Positions 1 to 6,768 of a DNA stretch of 8,797 nucleotides are shown here, in pieces (position 1 is the stretch's first letter; every line of letters begins with the position of its first letter). The stretch is from Gemmatimonadales bacterium (lineage in GTDB: Bacteria; Gemmatimonadota; Gemmatimonadetes; Gemmatimonadales; GWC2-71-9): NCBI GenBank assembly GCA_013812695.1, contig JACCSZ010000372.1:1-8797 (forward strand), written 5' to 3'. The translations under genes were made by a program, and so were the position numbers. Below the pieces are notes generated by a model that did not search any database, had not been told where the DNA came from, and worked only from the letters and a program-made list of their open reading frames with translations.

Positions 1-218
1 GGATGCTGCAGGTGCGCGGCGATGCGGATCTCGCGGAGGAACCGCTCGGCCCCGAGCGTGGCGCCGAGCTCCGGCCGGACGACCTTGATGGCGACCTGGC
101 GGCCGTGCTTGACGTCGTGCGCCAGCCAGACGATGCCCATGCCGCCGCGCCCCAGCTCGCGCTCGAGCGTGTAGCGGCCCTGGAGGGCGTCGGCCAGCGG
201 CGTGTCAATGGCGGACAG
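1..218 (-). CDS. Serine/threonine protein kinase, N-terminal part (runs off left edge)
   Basis: The reverse strand translates without stops into the start of a Hanks-type kinase domain. It shows GRYTLERELGRGGMGIVWLA (glycine-rich ATP loop), then VAIKVV with the ATP-anchoring lysine, then AERFLREIRIAAHLQHP with the helix-C glutamate, where the window ends. The catalytic loop and any C-terminal sensor or membrane part lie outside. The family phosphorylates Ser/Thr residues and usually has a cytoplasmic N-terminal kinase domain; the substrate cannot be told. The start is not settled: no in-frame ATG, GTG or TTG precedes the glycine loop at a sensible distance. I end the feature at an in-frame CTG (218-216); ATT codons at 209-207 and 248-246 are other options. 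It is transcribed divergently from the carboxylase gene. Family identity is firm; the start is not. Confidence 0.85.
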   Translation of the reverse strand, partial: MSAIDTPLADALQGRYTLERELGRGGMGIVWLAHDVKHGRQVAIKVVRPELGATLGAERFLREIRIAAHLQH

Positions 219-335
219 GACGGCACCGTGTTGGAGAGTAACCCCAATGTGCCGCCCTGCCGTAACGCGCGCCAGTCGCGCCGAAGCGCTCGCGCGACTT
301 CTCCCCCCAATCCGTTCTCTGTATCTTCTCCGGCC
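219..335. other. Divergent intergenic region between kinase and carboxylase genes
   Basis: This stretch separates the minus-strand kinase from the plus-strand carboxyltransferase and should hold promoters for both. The plus-strand reading frame is open through it and back to the left edge, but that is a shadow of the kinase gene and does not resemble carboxylase sequence before the ATG at 336. Apart from the TATCTT box near its right end I see no clear operator, repeat or RNA gene. Confidence 0.5.
322..327 (+). promoter_or_regulatory. Candidate -10 box for a leaderless carboxylase transcript
   Basis: TATCTT lies with 8 bases between its end and the ATG at 336, so transcription would begin at or within a few bases of the start codon. 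No Shine-Dalgarno sequence precedes that ATG, only a pyrimidine-rich stretch. The same hexamer forms the -10 of the better promoter before rplM. No good -35 is visible (TTCTCC at 299-304, 17 bases upstream, is poor), so this is a weak call. Confidence 0.3.
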
Positions 336-1889
336 ATGCCCGACCCACGACAGCTCCTCGACCAGCTGCACCAGCGGCAAGCCCTCGCCGAACAGGGCGG
401 GGGGGCGGCTCGCGTCGCGCAGCAGCACACCAAGGGCAAGCTCACCGCCCGCGAACGGCTCGACCTGCTGCTCGACGAGGGCAGCTTCGTCGAGCTCGAC
501 CGCTTCGTCACTCACCGCTCGACCGACTTCGGTCTCGGCCAGCAGGTCTTCCCGGGAGACGGCGTGGTGACCGGCTCGGGCCGGATCGACGGCCGGCAGG
601 TCTACGTCTTCTCGCAGGACTTCACGGTCTTCGGCGGATCCCTGTCCGAGGCGCACGCCGAGAAGATCTGCAAGGTGATGGACCTGGCACTCCGGAACGG
701 CGCGCCCGTGATCGGCCTCAACGACTCGGGCGGGGCCCGGATCCAGGAAGGTGTCGCCTCGCTCGGCGGCTACGCCGACATCTTCCTCCGGAATACCCTC
801 GCGTCAGGAGTGGTGCCGCAGATCTCGGTTATCCTCGGGCCGTGCGCGGGCGGGGCCGTGTACAGCCCGGCCATCACCGATTTCATCTTCATGGTCCGCG
901 GCGTGAGCTACATGTTCGTGACCGGCCCGAACGTGGTGAAGACGGTGACGCACGAGGAAGTCAGCTTCGACGAGCTGGGCGGCGCCGACACTCACGGCGG
1001 CACTTCCGGCGTTTCCCACTTCGTGCACGACTCCGAGGCCGAGTGCCTGCAGGCCGTGCGCCAGCTCGTGGGGTTCCTGCCGCCCAACAATCTCGACGAG
1101 CCACCGGCGCGACCGACCGAGGACCCGATCGATCGCCGCGACGAGGCGCTGCTCGATCTGATTCCCGGCACATCGAGCAAGCCGTACGACATGCATGGCG
1201 TGATCGGACGGGTAGTGGACGACGGTGGCTTCCTCGAGGTGCAACGGGGGTACGCGGACAACATGATCGTGGGCTTCGCCCGGCTGGGCGGACGCCCGGT
1301 GGGCGTGGTGGCCAACCAGCCGGCCGTGCTGGCGGGCGTGCTCGACATCAATGCCTCGACCAAGGCGGCGCGGTTCATTCGGTTCTGTGACTGCTTCAAC
1401 CTTCCGGTCGTCACCTTTGTCGACGTGCCGGGCTTCCTGCCGGGCGTCGCCCAGGAACACGGCGGGATCATCAAGCACGGGGCCAAGCTGCTGTACGCCT
1501 ACTGCGAGGCCACGGTGCCCAAGCTGACCGTCATCACCCGGAAGGCGTACGGCGGCGCTTACGACGTCATGAGCTCCAAGCACATCCGCGGCGACGTCAA
1601 CCTGGCGTGGCCGTCGGCCGAAATCGCCGTGATGGGGCCTAAGGGCGCGGTGGAGATCCTGTTCAAGGACGAGATCGCCAAGGCCGAGGATCCGGAGGCG
1701 GCGACCGCCCGGCTCATCGACGAGTACACCGAGAAGTTCGCGCACCCGTACGCCGCGGCGGCGCGCGGATACATCGACGACGTCATCGATCCGCGCGACA
1801 CCCGGCCGAGGCTGATCGATGCGCTCCGTGCGCTTCGCACCAAGCGGGACCGCAATCCACCCAAGAAGCACGGGAACATCCCACTCTGA
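336..1889 (+). CDS. pccB: Acyl-CoA carboxylase beta subunit (carboxyltransferase), probably propionyl-CoA type
   Basis: This 517-residue protein is the usual length for PccB/MmdA-type carboxyltransferases. They move the carboxyl group from carboxybiotin to an acyl-CoA; with propionyl-CoA the product is methylmalonyl-CoA. It has the N-terminal crotonase-like half (GGSLSEAHAEKICKVMDLAL, LNDSGGARIQEGVASLGGYA, PCAGGAVYSPAITDF), the C-terminal half (AYGGAYDVMSSKHIRGD, LAWPSAEIAVMGPKGAVEI) and the family-typical tail KKHGNIPL. Asp410 in AYGGAYDVM matches the position that in actinobacterial enzymes favours propionyl-CoA (Asp) over acetyl-CoA (Ile). The ATG at 336 is chosen because carboxylase-like sequence (MPDPRQLLDQL) begins there; the frame is open further upstream only as a kinase shadow. 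No Shine-Dalgarno is seen. The biotin carboxylase and biotin carrier lie downstream on the same strand. A decarboxylase of the same fold is possible, but the adjacent biotin carboxylase argues for carboxylation. Confidence 0.95.
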   Translation: MPDPRQLLDQLHQRQALAEQGGGAARVAQQHTKGKLTARERLDLLLDEGSFVELDRFVTHRSTDFGLGQQVFPGDGVVTGSGRIDGRQVYVFSQDFTVFGGSLSEAHAEKICKVMDLALRNGAPVIGLNDSGGARIQEGVASLGGYADIFLRNTLASGVVPQISVILGPCAGGAVYSPAITDFIFMVRGVSYMFVTGPNVVKTVTHEEVSFDELGGADTHGGTSGVSHFVHDSEAECLQAVRQLVGFLPPNNLDEPPARPTEDPIDRRDEALLDLIPGTSSKPYDMHGVIGRVVDDGGFLEVQRGYADNMIVGFARLGGRPVGVVANQPAVLAGVLDINASTKAARFIRFCDCFNLPVVTFVDVPGFLPGVAQEHGGIIKHGAKLLYAYCEATVPKLTVITRKAYGGAYDVMSSKHIRGDVNLAWPSAEIAVMGPKGAVEILFKDEIAKAEDPEAATARLIDEYTEKFAHPYAAAARGYIDDVIDPRDTRPRLIDALRALRTKRDRNPPKKHGNIPL

Positions 1890-1922
1890 TGGCGCACCCT
1901 AGCCAAGATCGAAGTGCTTCGG

Positions 1923-1928
1923 CATTAT
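1923..1928 (+). promoter_or_regulatory. Candidate -10 box before the exported protein gene
   Basis: CATTAT sits in an AT-richer dip (1890-1936) and ends 8 bases before the ATG at 1937, the same geometry as the TATCTT before the carboxylase start. No Shine-Dalgarno or convincing -35 is present. The call rests on composition and spacing only. Confidence 0.22.
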
Positions 1929-1936
1929 TGACATAC

Positions 1937-2947
1937 ATGGCACTGACGCCCCCCTCCGCCGTGGTTCGTCACCGGCCGGCTCGCTCCGGCTGGACGCGTG
2001 GCGTCCTCCCGGTCCTGCTCGCGCTGAGCGCCGCCTCCCCGCTCGCGGCACAGGGCGCCATCGATCCCAACGTCGCCCCGCGCGCCGCGGCGCTCGAGCG
2101 TGAGGGCGAGCGCCAGATGGCCGTCGACCTGCTTGGCCACTACCTCGCCACCGCTCCCGACGATGGCCGCGCCTGGCTGCAGCTGGGCCGCTTCTATCTG
2201 TTCGACGCCCGGGACTGGCACCTCCACGGCCACCGCGGCGACCCGGACGGGCTCCTGTACCTGGACTTCGCCGCGACGGCGCTCGACCAGGCGGTCCGGC
2301 TCTCCGTCGACTCGGGGGTGGTCTTCCGCGGTGTCACCGAAGTGGATCGCGCGCTGGTCACGATCGAGGTCTCGGGCTGGGACGCGTCGCGCTACGCCCG
2401 CCCGCGGCCCGATACGCCGCCGATGCCGGCGTACATCGTCGAGCTCGGCGCCAACCTGCTCACCTCGTGTCCCTCCGGCGGCGTGCTGCTCACCGGGAGC
2501 GATCTCGAGGCGGTCTCGGTCTGGTACGGCAGCCTGCACCGCACTCCGCTCGACGTGCTCCCCATCCGCCCGGACCTCTACGCCACCGATTCCGTGTACC
2601 GCCTGCGCATGGCAGCCGCCATGGGTGTCGACCCGGCGCTCCCCGTGCAACGCGCGCTGGCCGCGGTGGCCGATAGCCGGCCCATCTGCCTGAGCCCGAC
2701 GACCGACCTCGCGGCGGCGCCCGCGCTCGCCTGGGAGCCCCACCGCATGGTCCGGGTCAGCCGCCGCGGGGCGGTTGGCGCCGGCACGCTCAGCGTCACC
2801 GCACTGATCCAGGCCAGCCGCCAGGGCCGCTCGCCCTGGGTGCGGGACGTGCAGGGTGTGTACGATGCGGCTGCCCGCAACAACGCGCTCCTCTGTGGCA
2901 GCCTGCTCACGTTCTTCGGGGATACGCCGCCGCCGGCATGCCGGTGA
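1937..2947 (+). CDS. Exported protein of unknown function with TPR-like N-terminal region
   Basis: I do not recognise this 336-residue protein. Residues 1-39 look like a Sec signal peptide: an arginine-rich n-region, the hydrophobic core VLPVLLALSAASPLAAQ, and likely cleavage before GAIDPN. Residues about 45-125 suggest two or three TPR-like helical pairs (EREGERQMAVDLLGHYLATA, DGRAWLQLGRFYLFDARDWH, LDFAATALDQAVRLS). Residues about 167-225 (VLLTGSDLEAVSVWYGSL followed by DVLPIRPDLY) resemble in pattern the LLTNGDND...LWY...DV segment I recall from DUF2723-type membrane proteins, but there is no membrane domain. It contains four cysteines (178, 251, 320, 335). An in-frame ATG at 1889 overlaps the upstream stop (TGATG), but the 15 codons after it have only about 40% GC at third positions against roughly 80% after 1937, so I choose 1937. 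Alternatives are a lipid- or wall-associated scaffold or a degenerate enzyme. Confidence 0.8.
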   Translation: MALTPPSAVVRHRPARSGWTRGVLPVLLALSAASPLAAQGAIDPNVAPRAAALEREGERQMAVDLLGHYLATAPDDGRAWLQLGRFYLFDARDWHLHGHRGDPDGLLYLDFAATALDQAVRLSVDSGVVFRGVTEVDRALVTIEVSGWDASRYARPRPDTPPMPAYIVELGANLLTSCPSGGVLLTGSDLEAVSVWYGSLHRTPLDVLPIRPDLYATDSVYRLRMAAAMGVDPALPVQRALAAVADSRPICLSPTTDLAAAPALAWEPHRMVRVSRRGAVGAGTLSVTALIQASRQGRSPWVRDVQGVYDAAARNNALLCGSLLTFFGDTPPPACR

Positions 2948-2993
2948 GCCGCCGGCGACCGCAACCCTCCCTTTCCTCCGCAGCCTCCAGCTC

Positions 2994-4487
2994 GTGAACC
3001 GGGTCCTGATCGCCAACCGTGGCGAGATCGCCCTTCGCGTCGTGCGCGCCTGCCGCGAGGAAGGTCTCGAGACCGTCGCGGTTTATTCCGCGGCCGATCG
3101 CTCGAGCCCGCACGTGCGGGCAGCCGATCGCGCCGTGGCCATCGGCCCCCCCGCGCCGTCCGAGAGCTACCTCAACATCGCGCGGCTGGTCGAGGCCGCG
3201 GTGACGACGGGCGCGGACGCCGTGCATCCGGGCTACGGGTTCCTCGCCGAGCGCGCCGCGTTCGCGGAGGCGGTGGAAGCTGCGGGGCTCACCTGGATCG
3301 GGCCGCCGCCGTCGGCCATCCGCGCAATGGGCGACAAGACCGAGGCCCGCCGGCGGATGGCGGCGGCCGGGGTCCCGATCGTGCCGGGCGCGAGCGCGCC
3401 GGTGGGCGACATCGGCCCCGCGCTGGGCCTCGCGCGCGAAGTCGGCTATCCGGTCATGGTGAAGGCCGCGGCAGGCGGCGGCGGCAAGGGGATGCGGGTG
3501 GTGCGGACGCCCGAGGCACTGCCCGGCGCGCTGGAAAGCGCGGCGAACGAAGCGCTCAAGGCGTTCGGCGACGCGAGCGTGTACCTGGAAAAATTCATCG
3601 AGCGCCCGCGCCACGTGGAAATCCAGGTCCTCGCCGACCACACCCGAACCATCCACCTCGGCGAGCGGGAGTGCTCGATTCAACGCCGCCACCAGAAGCT
3701 GGTCGAGGAGTCCCCATCGATGGCGGTGGACTCCGATCTGCGCGAGTGGATGGGCGCCGCGGCCGTCTCCGCCGCCGAGGCGGTTGGATACCGCGGAGCG
3801 GGCACCTGCGAGTTTCTGCTCGCGTCCGATCGGAGCTTCTACTTTCTCGAGATGAACACCCGCATCCAGGTCGAGCACCCGGTGACGGAGCTGGTCTACG
3901 GGGTCGACCTGGTGCGGGAGCAGCTCCGGATCGCCGCGGGGGAGCCGATGCGCGTCCATGCCGGTTGGCTGAGCCCGCGCGGCTGGGCCATGGAGTGCCG
4001 CATTACGAGCGAGGATCCCGCCAACGGCTTCCTGCCCGGCACCGGCCGGATCGACTACCTGCGCATCCCCGGCGGTCCCGGCGTGCGCTGGGACGCCGGC
4101 GTGGACGTGGGCGACGAGGTCACGCTCTACTACGACTCGATGCTCGCGAAGCTGATCGTCTGGGCGCCCGACCGCGCGCAGGCGATCACGCGGATGCGGC
4201 GGGCGCTCGACGAGCTGGCCGTTCTGGGTGTCGCCACCAACCAAGCATTTCACCGGCGCCTGTTTGCCGATCCCGAGTTCCGGGCCGGGGAGGTGGACAT
4301 CCAGTTCCTCGATCGCCGCGCCGACCTGCTGCAGCCCGCGCCGTCGCCCGAGGAAGTCCTCCAGCTGGCGGTGGCTGCCGCGCTCGCCGAAGACGAGGCG
4401 CGCCGGACCCGACGGCCGGCCGTGGCGGGCGACGACGGCGCGAGCGACGCGTGGACCCGCCAGGCGCTGCTCGAAGGGCTGCGGTGA
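2994..4487 (+). CDS. accC: Biotin carboxylase subunit of acyl-CoA carboxylase
   Basis: This ATP-grasp enzyme uses ATP and bicarbonate to carboxylate biotin on the carrier protein. It begins NRVLIANRGEIALRVVRACR, the family's N-terminal signature. The glycine-rich ATP loop KAAAGGGGKGMRVV starts at Lys157, ERECSIQRRHQKLVEE follows, and EMNTRIQVEHPVTE begins at Glu286 and contains the catalytic Arg290. E. coli AccC equivalents are within two residues of these positions. At 497 residues it is about 50 longer than AccC; the tail beyond about residue 445 is alanine-rich and charged (EEVLQLAVAAALAEDEARR). It resembles the start of the linker to the carrier part in fused PccA/MccA alpha subunits. The GTG at 2994 is chosen because family homology begins there; the leader before it is pyrimidine-rich with no Shine-Dalgarno. 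The stop overlaps the next gene by 4 bases. Confidence 0.95.
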   Translation: MNRVLIANRGEIALRVVRACREEGLETVAVYSAADRSSPHVRAADRAVAIGPPAPSESYLNIARLVEAAVTTGADAVHPGYGFLAERAAFAEAVEAAGLTWIGPPPSAIRAMGDKTEARRRMAAAGVPIVPGASAPVGDIGPALGLAREVGYPVMVKAAAGGGGKGMRVVRTPEALPGALESAANEALKAFGDASVYLEKFIERPRHVEIQVLADHTRTIHLGERECSIQRRHQKLVEESPSMAVDSDLREWMGAAAVSAAEAVGYRGAGTCEFLLASDRSFYFLEMNTRIQVEHPVTELVYGVDLVREQLRIAAGEPMRVHAGWLSPRGWAMECRITSEDPANGFLPGTGRIDYLRIPGGPGVRWDAGVDVGDEVTLYYDSMLAKLIVWAPDRAQAITRMRRALDELAVLGVATNQAFHRRLFADPEFRAGEVDIQFLDRRADLLQPAPSPEEVLQLAVAAALAEDEARRTRRPAVAGDDGASDAWTRQALLEGLR

Positions 4488-5725
4488 CCGGAACCGTACC
4501 GGTGCGCCCGGTCCGCATCCTTCGGTTGGCCGCGGGCGGCGATGGGGTGGGCAGGCTCGACGACGGCCGCGCGGTCTTCGTGCCTCGCACGGCGCCGGGG
4601 GACCTGGCGACGCTGCGCGCGCCGAGAGTGCACAAGCGGTTCGCCCGAGCCCGGCTGGACCGGCTCGTGGAATCCGCACCCGAACGGGTCGAGCCGCGCT
4701 GCCCGCATTACAGCCGCGACGAGTGCGGCGGATGTCAGCTCCAGCACCTCGACTCCGGCGCGCAGCGCGAGGCGCGCCGCGGTTTCGTCGGCGACGCGCT
4801 CCGCCGTCTGGCCCGCCGCGATGTGCCCGATCCGCCGCTCGTCCCGGCCGAGCACGAATACGACTACCGCACCAAAATCACGCTCGCCGTGAGCGCGGAC
4901 GGACGGCGGATCGGGCTGCACCGGTACGACCGGGCCGAGGAGATCTTCGACCTGGAATGGTGCCACATTGCGGTGCCCGAGCTGATGGAGCTCTGGCAGG
5001 CCCTTCGGCGCCTGCGGTCGCTGCTGCCACTGGGGCTGGTGGCGCTCGTGCTGCGGCGCGATCGGGCCCACGGTCGGCACGCCCTGTTCCGAACCGCCGA
5101 AGGTGAGGCGTGGGGCGGCGGCGCGGCGCTCCACACGGCACTGGGCCGGCTCGCCCAGCCGGCCACGATCTGGTGGCAGCCGCACGATGGCGTGCCGCGA
5201 GCCGTGGCCGGCGCTGGCGAGGCGTATCCAGCCACCGTGTTCGAACAGGTCCATCCCGCCATGGGCGATCGGGTCCGCGCGCACGCCGTCGCGGCCCTTG
5301 GCCCGGTCGCCGGCCGGCACGTCTGGGATCTCTACGCGGGGATCGGCGAGACGACCGCGGCCTTGGTGCGGGCGGGAGCGTCGGTCGAGAGCGTGGAGTC
5401 GGATCGGCGTGCGGTGGCGGAGGCCGAGGCGCGCGGTCCGACCGCGCGTCGGCATGCCGCCCGGGTCGAACACGTGCTCGGCGACCTGCGTGCGCCCGAC
5501 CTGGTCGTCACCAATCCGCCGCGGGTTGGGATGGACGCGCGGGTGACCGACGTTCTGCAGCGCCTCCGGCCCGAGCGCGTGGTGTACGTCTCCTGCGATC
5601 CGGCCACCCTCGCGCGCGACCTCACCCGCCTGCCGGCATTCCGGATCGCGGACGTCCACGCGTTCGACCTGTTCCCTCAGACGGCGCACGTCGAGACCGT
5701 GGCCGTGCTGGATCGCGGGTCGTGA
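4484..5725 (+). CDS. TrmA/RlmC/RlmD-family RNA (uracil-5-)-methyltransferase
   Basis: This SAM-dependent enzyme would make 5-methyluridine in rRNA or tRNA; RlmD-type 23S rRNA modification is the likeliest role. The 413 residues show an N-terminal TRAM-like RNA-binding region (ILRLAAGGDGVGRLDDGRAV), four cysteines placed for a [4Fe-4S] cluster (Cys73, Cys81, Cys84 in DECGGCQLQH; Cys160 in LEWCHI), SAM motif I at 282 (DLYAGIGETT), motif IV NPPRVGMD at 344-351, the catalytic Cys371 in YVSCDPATLARDL, and Glu404 in ETVAVL. The family FxQxN segment reads FEQVH (253-257), so the Asn is His, and motif IV has Asn where DPPR is common. The GTG at 4484 overlaps the upstream stop; a second GTG at 4502 is possible. 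The central region (about 165-240) is divergent. Whether it is RlmC, RlmD or TrmA cannot be settled from sequence alone. Confidence 0.88.
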   Translation: MTGTVPVRPVRILRLAAGGDGVGRLDDGRAVFVPRTAPGDLATLRAPRVHKRFARARLDRLVESAPERVEPRCPHYSRDECGGCQLQHLDSGAQREARRGFVGDALRRLARRDVPDPPLVPAEHEYDYRTKITLAVSADGRRIGLHRYDRAEEIFDLEWCHIAVPELMELWQALRRLRSLLPLGLVALVLRRDRAHGRHALFRTAEGEAWGGGAALHTALGRLAQPATIWWQPHDGVPRAVAGAGEAYPATVFEQVHPAMGDRVRAHAVAALGPVAGRHVWDLYAGIGETTAALVRAGASVESVESDRRAVAEAEARGPTARRHAARVEHVLGDLRAPDLVVTNPPRVGMDARVTDVLQRLRPERVVYVSCDPATLARDLTRLPAFRIADVHAFDLFPQTAHVETVAVLDRGS

Positions 5726-6228
5726 AGTACTTCGTGAGCCTGTTCGGGCGAGATATCGAGGTGGATGTGGACGGCGACGCGGTCACCGTCGACGGCAAGA
5801 CCCAGACGGCCACGCTGGGCGTGGTGGCCGGGACGCCAATTAGGCAGTTGCTGCACGACGAACGCTCCGAGGCCCTCGCGCTCGACCCGCTGGGCAGCGG
5901 CCGCTGGCTGATCACTCGCCGGGGAGAGCGCGTCGAGGTCGAGGTGCTCGACGAGCGGGCGCGGCACATTCGCGGCCTGACGGGCGGCGGGGAACGCGCG
6001 CGCGGTCCGGCGGTCCTCAAGGCACCCATGCCCGGCCTGGTGGTCCGAGTGCAGGTCGAAGCCGGACAACCGGTCGCGGCCGGCGCCGGCCTGGTGGTGC
6101 TCGAGGCCATGAAAATGGAGAACGAGCTCCGAGCCGCGGTCCCCGGTGTGATCCGGGCCGTCCGGGTAGGTCCCGGCGAGACGGTGGAGAAGGGCCAGGT
6201 GCTGGTGGAGTTCGAATCGGGCTCTTGA
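5722..6228 (+). CDS. Biotin carboxyl carrier protein of acyl-CoA carboxylase
   Basis: This 168-residue protein carries biotin and shuttles the carboxyl group between the biotin carboxylase and the carboxyltransferase. Residues about 97-165 form a biotinyl/lipoyl domain beginning APMPGLVVRVQVEAGQPV, with the biotin site EAMKMENE; Lys131 (codon 6112-6114) is the expected attachment residue. The first 95 residues (YFVSLFGRDIEVDVDGDAV and onward) are beta-rich and look like the segment that precedes the carrier domain in fused PccA-type alpha subunits, not the Pro/Ala linker of E. coli AccB. The GTG at 5722 overlaps the methyltransferase stop by 4 bases (GTGA), suggesting translational coupling. 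Its stop codon lies inside the -35 box proposed for the ribosomal cluster. Biotinylation would need a BirA-type ligase encoded elsewhere. Confidence 0.93.
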   Translation: MKYFVSLFGRDIEVDVDGDAVTVDGKTQTATLGVVAGTPIRQLLHDERSEALALDPLGSGRWLITRRGERVEVEVLDERARHIRGLTGGGERARGPAVLKAPMPGLVVRVQVEAGQPVAAGAGLVVLEAMKMENELRAAVPGVIRAVRVGPGETVEKGQVLVEFESGS

Positions 6229-6254
6229 CCCCGCTCACGCGGGCCGGGTATCTT
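6225..6254 (+). promoter_or_regulatory. Candidate sigma70-type promoter for rplM-rpsI
   Basis: TTGACC (6225-6230) and TATCTT (6249-6254) are separated by 18 bases. The -35 box contains the TGA stop of the carrier gene. Transcription would begin near 6261 and leave a leader of about 55 bases before rplM. The spacer holds a small inverted repeat, CCCGC-TCAC-GCGGG (6230-6243), without a T-run. The region to 6315 is clearly more AT-rich than its surroundings. A second TTGACC at 6271-6276 has no matching -10. Confidence 0.55.
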
Positions 6255-6315
6255 GTGAGTCTGTTTCGCTTTGACCCATTTATCAGGCTCAGTGCATCGC
6301 TCTCGAAACGGTCAC

Positions 6316-6768
6316 ATGAAAACTTTTACCGCCACGCCCGACGACATCAGCCACGACTGGCACGTCGTCGACGCCGCGGGCGTCCCGCTCGGACGGCTGG
6401 CCAGCGTCGTGGCGCAGCTGATCCGGGGCAAGCACAAGCCGACCTTCACGCCCCACATGGACGGGGGCGATTTCGTGGTGGTGATCAACGCGGAGCAGGT
6501 CCGGCTCACGGGGCGCAAGCTCGACAACAAGAAATATTTCTCGCACACCGGGTACATGGGTCACGACCGCATGACGCCCGCGCGCGAACTGCTGGCCAAG
6601 CACCCCGACCGGGTCATCGAAAAAGCCGTGTTCGGCATGCTGCCCAAGAACTCGCTGGCCAAGCAGAAGCTGCGCGGCAAGCTCAAGGTCTACGCCGGCG
6701 CCGCGCACCCGCACGAGGCCCAGCAGCCCAAGCCGTTCTCCGTCACCCCCTCGAAGGCGAGCGCATGA
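6316..6768 (+). CDS. rplM: Large ribosomal subunit protein L13 (uL13)
   Basis: L13 is an early-assembling protein of the 50S subunit that binds 23S rRNA. The 150-residue product shows the family core: WHVVDAAGVPLGRLASVVAQ near the N-terminus, LIRGKHKPTFTPHMDGGDFV, RLTGRKLDNKKYFSHTGY, and VFGMLPKNSLAKQKLRGKLK, then YAGAAHPHEAQQP. A short extra tail (FSVTPSKASA) follows. The ATG at 6316 puts the conserved WHVVDA at residues 15-20, normal for the family; upstream in-frame sequence from a TTG at 6271 is promoter/leader. No Shine-Dalgarno is visible. The stop overlaps the rpsI start (ATGA), a standard L13-S9 coupling. Confidence 0.97.
   Translation: MKTFTATPDDISHDWHVVDAAGVPLGRLASVVAQLIRGKHKPTFTPHMDGGDFVVVINAEQVRLTGRKLDNKKYFSHTGYMGHDRMTPARELLAKHPDRVIEKAVFGMLPKNSLAKQKLRGKLKVYAGAAHPHEAQQPKPFSVTPSKASA

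Noticed and set aside
3..335. N-terminal 111-residue extension of the carboxylase frame
   Set aside because: The region encodes the kinase on the opposite strand, and carboxylase-like sequence starts only at the ATG at 336.
1928..1933. TTGACA matching a perfect -35 box
   Set aside because: It lies immediately before the ATG at 1937, and no -10 is found 16-19 bases downstream in the GC-rich coding sequence.
1889..1936. Alternative ATG start at 1889 overlapping the carboxylase stop
   Set aside because: The extra codons have low third-position GC and would give the signal peptide an overlong n-region; the stretch looks like a spacer.
1925..3016. Minus-strand open frame (363 codons) opposite the exported protein gene
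   Set aside because: The plus-strand frame has a signal peptide and GC-rich third positions; the minus-strand product looks like low-complexity shadow sequence.
2907..4679. Long minus-strand open frame (590 codons) opposite the biotin carboxylase
   Set aside because: It lies antisense to a clearly conserved gene, is rich in Arg, Gly, His and Pro with no recognisable domain, and is a by-product of the high GC and lack of AT-rich stops.
6271..6276. Second TTGACC before rplM as another -35 box
   Set aside because: The hexamers 17 or 18 bases downstream (GCATCG, CATCGC) do not resemble a -10.
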